This document shows, piece after piece, positions 7,438 through 10,585 of a stretch of DNA of 10,585 nucleotides. The position numbers and the translations under genes are program-made. Location of the stretch: positions 1 to 10,585 of the forward strand of contig SKSI01000165.1 of the NCBI GenBank assembly GCA_007123065.1. Reading direction: 5' to 3'. The notes beneath the pieces were generated by a model that worked only from the letters and a program-made list of their open reading frames with translations, made no database searches and was not told the origin of the DNA. Position 1 is the first letter of the stretch; every line of letters starts with the position of its first letter. Origin of the DNA: Bacteroidales bacterium (lineage in GTDB: Bacteria > Bacteroidota > Bacteroidia > Bacteroidales > UBA7960).

Positions 7438-7440
7438 ATG
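7427..7440. repeat. Perfect 14-bp palindrome covering the rnr start codon
   Basis: CATAAAATTTTATG is a perfect inverted repeat whose last three bases are the rnr ATG. As RNA it could form at most a weak A-U stem partly hiding the start codon. As DNA it could be a protein binding site. In AT-rich leader sequence it may also be coincidence, since A-rich bases before the ATG are normal for Bacteroidota. Confidence 0.45.
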
Positions 7441-9591
7441 GCAGCAAAAAAAGAAAAGATCAAAGAACAATTAAAAGAAATGGCGGTTGGCGTCTTTGAG
7501 TCAACTCCCAGGCAGGTATATAATTATAAACAGCTTGCTAAGGCTCTTGGCGATAAAGGAAAGGAATACAAGAAATATTTATCGGGTATTCTATATTCTT
7601 TGGCCAAAGAGGGCATTTTGATAGAGGCATACAAGGGAAAATTCAAAATGAGTCCGGCACATCTTGAAAAGCAGAAGCAAATTGGTCCGTTTGTTGAAGG
7701 CGTTGTGGATATGAAGCAAACCGGAAAGGCATATGTGATCACGGATGATCTGCTTGATGACGTGCGCGTTTCGTCTAATGATACCGGATATGCCCTTGAC
7801 GGTGATGTGGTAAAAGTGCGTTTGTTTCCGAGGCGTAAAAACCAAAAAATTGAGGGTGAGATCATTAAGATACTGAAACGCTCTAAAAACAGATTTGTCG
7901 GGGTTATTCAGCGCACCAATAATTATGCATTTTTACTGCCAGACAGCAAATCGATGCCGGTTGATATTTTCATTGCACCTGAAAACATGAACAAAGCAAA
8001 GGAAGGGGAGAAGGTTATTGCTGAAATTATCGACTGGTCGCCACCCTCTAAGAATCCTTTCGGACGAGTGGTAGAGGTTTTGGGCCAGCCGGGCAATAAC
8101 GAAGTTGAAATGCATGCCATTCTCGCAGAATATAACCTGCCGTCCCGCTTTCAGCCGGAGGTGGAAAAGGCTGCAGACCAAATCCCTGTAGACATCACCA
8201 AAAAAGAGATTTCACAGCGAAGGGATTTCAGGGATGTAACCACTTTTACAATAGATCCAGAGGATGCAAAAGATTTTGATGATGCTTTGTCGGTCAAAAA
8301 AACAGACGACAACACCTGGGAAATTGGGGTCCATATTGCCGACGTAACCCATTACGTCCAACAAGAAGGCATACTGGAAAGCGAGGCACGCCAGCGTGCA
8401 ACATCTATTTACCTGGTAGACCGTACCATTCCTATGCTTCCGGAAAAATTATCAAATATGGTTTGTTCACTCCGGCCAAATGAAGACAAGCTTTGTTATT
8501 CGGTTGTCTTTACGATCAATGATCAGGCACGTATCCTGAAAAAATGGATTGGCAAAACCATCATTAACAGCAATCACCGATTCAATTATGAGGAGGTTCA
8601 AAAAATCATCGAATCCGGACAAGGAATCTACAAGGAAGAGATTGATGTGTTGAACAGTATGGCTGCAAAAATCAGGGATCGCCGAATGCGACAGGGTGCA
8701 ATAGATTTTGAGCGACAAGAGGTAAAGTTTAAACTGGATGACGAAGGCAAGCCATTGGAGGTCTTTTTTAAGGATCAGAAAGAGGCGCACAAGCTCATTG
8801 AAGAGTTTATGTTGCTCGCCAACAAAGCAGTTGCAGAAAAAATTGGCAAGCCCGGCGGAAAACAAAAACCAAAAACCTTTGTCTACCGCGTTCACGACAT
8901 TCCAAATCCGGAAAAGTTGAATACGCTTGCCACTTTTGTTGAAAAACTGGGCTATAAGATCAAAACCGATACACGCAACAACATTGCTAAATCGTTTAAC
9001 CGCCTTTTGTACGACACACGGGGCAAGGGCGAGGAAAATATGATTGAAACCCTTACTATCCGGACGATGGCAAAAGCGGAATATTCAACGGTAAACATAG
9101 GCCATTACGGACTGGCATTCGACCATTATACCCATTTTACATCACCAATCAGGCGTTATCCGGATATGATGGTCCATCGTTTGTTACACGCTTATGAAAA
9201 CGGTTCTGCTTCTGTCGATAAGGATATTTATGAAGAGCTTTGTCAACACGCATCACAAATGGAACGGTTGTCTCAGATAGCTGAAAGAGAATCGGTAAAA
9301 TACAAGCAGGTAGAATTTATGGCGGATAAAATCGGTGAAGTTTTTGACGGTCTGATATCCGGCGTTTCTAAGTGGGGGATTTATGTAGAAATCAAAGAAA
9401 ACCGTTGTGAGGGGATGGTCCGGTTGCGCGATATGGCAGATGATTATTATTTTCTTGATGAAGAAAATTTCCGTGTGATCGGAAACAACACCAGGAAAGA
9501 ATACAAGCTTGGCAGTCCGGTAAGAATCCGTATCAAGCGGGCTGATTTTCTAAAGAAGGAACTCGATTTTGAATTGGCAGAAACAGAATAA
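7438..9591 (+). CDS. rnr: Ribonuclease R (3'-5' exoribonuclease)
   Basis: The protein has 717 residues, shorter than E. coli RNase R (813) because it lacks most of the basic C-terminal tail, as is common outside the Proteobacteria. Domains in order: an N-terminal winged helix (about 5-70, with RQVYNYKQLAKALG at 25-38), two OB/cold-shock domains (about 83-225), the RNB catalytic domain (about 258-600), and a C-terminal S1 domain (about 634-715, with GLISGVSKWGIYVEI). The RNB signature TIDPEDAKDFDDAL at 271-284 carries the four metal-binding aspartates D273, D279, D281 and D282, equivalent to E. coli D272/278/280/281. A second signature, HYTHFTSPIRRYPDMMVHR, is also intact. The enzyme degrades structured RNA processively from the 3' end and takes part in rRNA and defective-ribosome turnover. 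It is monocistronic, divergent from the ybeY operon, and ends at a clear terminator. The start lies after an A-rich leader without a Shine-Dalgarno sequence. Confidence 0.97.
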   Translation: MAAKKEKIKEQLKEMAVGVFESTPRQVYNYKQLAKALGDKGKEYKKYLSGILYSLAKEGILIEAYKGKFKMSPAHLEKQKQIGPFVEGVVDMKQTGKAYVITDDLLDDVRVSSNDTGYALDGDVVKVRLFPRRKNQKIEGEIIKILKRSKNRFVGVIQRTNNYAFLLPDSKSMPVDIFIAPENMNKAKEGEKVIAEIIDWSPPSKNPFGRVVEVLGQPGNNEVEMHAILAEYNLPSRFQPEVEKAADQIPVDITKKEISQRRDFRDVTTFTIDPEDAKDFDDALSVKKTDDNTWEIGVHIADVTHYVQQEGILESEARQRATSIYLVDRTIPMLPEKLSNMVCSLRPNEDKLCYSVVFTINDQARILKKWIGKTIINSNHRFNYEEVQKIIESGQGIYKEEIDVLNSMAAKIRDRRMRQGAIDFERQEVKFKLDDEGKPLEVFFKDQKEAHKLIEEFMLLANKAVAEKIGKPGGKQKPKTFVYRVHDIPNPEKLNTLATFVEKLGYKIKTDTRNNIAKSFNRLLYDTRGKGEENMIETLTIRTMAKAEYSTVNIGHYGLAFDHYTHFTSPIRRYPDMMVHRLLHAYENGSASVDKDIYEELCQHASQMERLSQIAERESVKYKQVEFMADKIGEVFDGLISGVSKWGIYVEIKENRCEGMVRLRDMADDYYFLDEENFRVIGNNTRKEYKLGSPVRIRIKRADFLKKELDFELAETE

Positions 9592-9632
9592 TGATCGGTA
9601 AAAACCGGGATTCATTAAAACATATGGATAAA

Positions 9633-9656
9633 AAAAAGCGCCGGATGGCGCTTTTT
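9633..9656. terminator. Bidirectional intrinsic terminator between rnr and the LytTR regulator
   Basis: A perfect 10-bp inverted repeat, AAAAAGCGCC (9633-9642) and GGCGCTTTTT (9647-9656), encloses the tetraloop GGAT. The GC-rich core is flanked by A and T runs on both sides, so it can end transcription from rnr (stop 42 bases before) and from the convergent response regulator (stop 6 bases away on the other side). Confidence 0.92.
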
Positions 9657-9661
9657 AAATT

Positions 9662-10414
9662 TTAAATCAGGTTTAACCTGCTGTACAGTTCTTTTCGGTA
9701 TAGGCCTCCGATGGGCAATACCTTCATTTTACCTTCAATTACCAGGTCAGGGTATTTAATGGAGAATATTTTGTTCAGGTTCACAATGAATGAACGGTGT
9801 ATTCTTACAAAGTCCTTTGCCGGAAGAATCCGGACCATTTCTTTCATTGTTGTGTGCGTCGTATAGCTATTATCGCTGGTATTGATGACTACATAATCCT
9901 TCAATGCTTCCACATAAAATATGTCATCAAAATTGATCTTGTTCAGTCTGTAATCAGCACGTACGAAAATAGAATCTTTTGATTCTTTGTTCTCAATCAG
10001 AGAGTGATACAAATCGCGTTCTTTCTTCATCTCTTCGTCCCTCTCGTATTTGTAAAGTGCCATTTCAATAGTTGTTTGCAGCTCTTTTTCTCTGAACGGT
10101 TTGATGATATATCCGTAAGGCTCAGTGATTTTCGCCTTGTTTAACGTGGTATCATCGGCATAAGCCGTCAAAAATATTACAGGCAACGAGAAACGATCTT
10201 TAATTTGTTTTGCAGCTTCGATGCCTGTCATGGATCCTTTTAGCATAATATCCATCAGAATGATATCCGGCTTGTTTTCCTCTACTTCTTTTATAGCCTT
10301 TTCACCGCTATTAACAATTGCAGTTATCTGATAGCCAAGCTTTTTCAAACTGTTTTGAATATCTTTTGCAACAATGCTTTCATCTTCTACGATGAGTATT
10401 TTTACCTTTGCCAT
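9662..10414 (-). CDS. Response regulator, REC-LytTR
   Basis: The protein has 250 residues. The receiver domain spans about 3-122 with all key residues: the acidic pair E10/D11, phospho-acceptor D55 (in ILMDIML), T83 (FLTAY) and K105 (IIKPF). A linker at about 123-147 is highly charged and probably helical (YERDEEMKKERDLYHSL), extending the dimer-forming helix. The LytTR DNA-binding domain spans about 148-250: IFVRADYRLNKINFDDIFYVEALKDYV, then FVRIHRSFIVNLNKI (202-216). LytTR domains bind DNA direct repeats through beta strands, and in Bacteroidota such regulators usually pair with a membrane histidine kinase. No kinase gene is in the window; one could lie beyond the right edge or elsewhere. 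The gene is convergent with rnr and shares its terminator. The ATG follows an A/T-rich leader. Its target genes cannot be inferred. Confidence 0.95.
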   Translation of the reverse strand: MAKVKILIVEDESIVAKDIQNSLKKLGYQITAIVNSGEKAIKEVEENKPDIILMDIMLKGSMTGIEAAKQIKDRFSLPVIFLTAYADDTTLNKAKITEPYGYIIKPFREKELQTTIEMALYKYERDEEMKKERDLYHSLIENKESKDSIFVRADYRLNKINFDDIFYVEALKDYVVINTSDNSYTTHTTMKEMVRILPAKDFVRIHRSFIVNLNKIFSIKYPDLVIEGKMKVLPIGGLYRKELYSRLNLI

Positions 10415-10585
10415 AATATTTTATTTTTATGATGAGTGCTTTTATGAATAATTTATTTTTTTCTATAAATCAATAATTTACTGATAAATATTTCTTTGGA
10501 AGTTCAAATTTACAATAATTTTTAAAATATTAAAACCCTGATGCATTGGTTTTAATTGAAATGTATGCTTTTTTTAAATAAATGA
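10415..10585. other. AT-rich non-coding leader and upstream region of the LytTR gene
   Basis: No credible ORF or RNA gene is visible on either strand. Apart from the promoter match, the stretch is made of A and T runs. The predicted leader (about 10415-10498) is almost free of G and C and has no stable hairpin or recognisable riboswitch core. Confidence 0.6.
10505..10535 (-). promoter_or_regulatory. Predicted Bacteroidota-type promoter for the LytTR regulator
   Basis: On the - strand the sequence TAAATTTG (10505-10512) is a perfect match to the Bacteroidota primary sigma factor -7 consensus TAnnTTTG. A TTTT at 10532-10535, near the -33 TTTG consensus, lies 19 bases upstream, which is the expected spacing. 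Transcription would start around 10498-10500, giving a leader of about 85 bases before the ATG. Confidence 0.5.

Noticed and set aside
7704..7712. DnaA-box-like TGTGGATAT
   Set aside because: It is a single near match inside the rnr coding sequence, with no cluster of boxes or AT-rich unwinding region, so it does not support oriC within the window.
8467..8895. 142-codon - strand ORF antisense to rnr
   Set aside because: It overlaps the conserved RNB catalytic domain; its hydrophobic, Cys- and Phe-rich composition is typical of antisense translation.

Overview
The window looks like a chromosomal segment of a member of the Bacteroidota, possibly the Marinilabiliales/Bacteroidales side; the order is an inference. 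The reasons are: AT-rich intergenic DNA, A-rich rather than Shine-Dalgarno leaders, one TAnnTTTG-type promoter match, a YbeY carrying the Bacteroidota-like metal-site variant, a large DUF4175 membrane/coiled-coil protein, and a REC-LytTR response regulator. Most genes are housekeeping or core genes. No transposon, prophage, CRISPR array, tRNA or rRNA is visible.

Layout from left to right: (1) 1-195 is a G-free octamer tandem repeat array that runs off the left edge. (2) 199-7326 is a five-gene block read leftward. In transcription order it encodes a DUF4175 protein, a small GHKL/anti-sigma-type ATPase homologue that has apparently lost its nucleotide-binding motifs, YbeY (rRNA endonuclease), MnmG (tRNA wobble-uridine modification), and a zinc-ribbon-like class I SAM methyltransferase. 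Gaps are 1, 1, 15 and 25 bp, so this is almost certainly one operon. (3) The 25-bp gap between mnmG and the methyltransferase gene contains a perfect 16-bp palindrome, TGTTCCACGTGGAACA, identical to the classical ParB-binding parS consensus. (4) 7327-7437 is a divergent intergenic region. (5) 7438-9591 is rnr (RNase R) on the + strand. (6) A symmetric hairpin at 9633-9656 serves as a terminator for rnr and the convergent LytTR regulator gene (9662-10414, - strand). (7) 10415-10585 is the AT-rich upstream region of that regulator, with a good Bacteroidota-type promoter match.

RNA metabolism dominates. YbeY and RNase R cooperate in ribosome quality control in E. coli, and here their transcription units are divergent and share one intergenic region. 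MnmG modifies tRNA. The parS site, together with mnmG (a gene often found near oriC), suggests the window lies in the origin-proximal, ParB-bound part of the chromosome. No wholly new multi-gene system is evident. The items most worth a second look are the parS site inside an operon, the degenerate ATPase homologue conserved in an operon position, and the octamer array directly abutting the methyltransferase stop codon.
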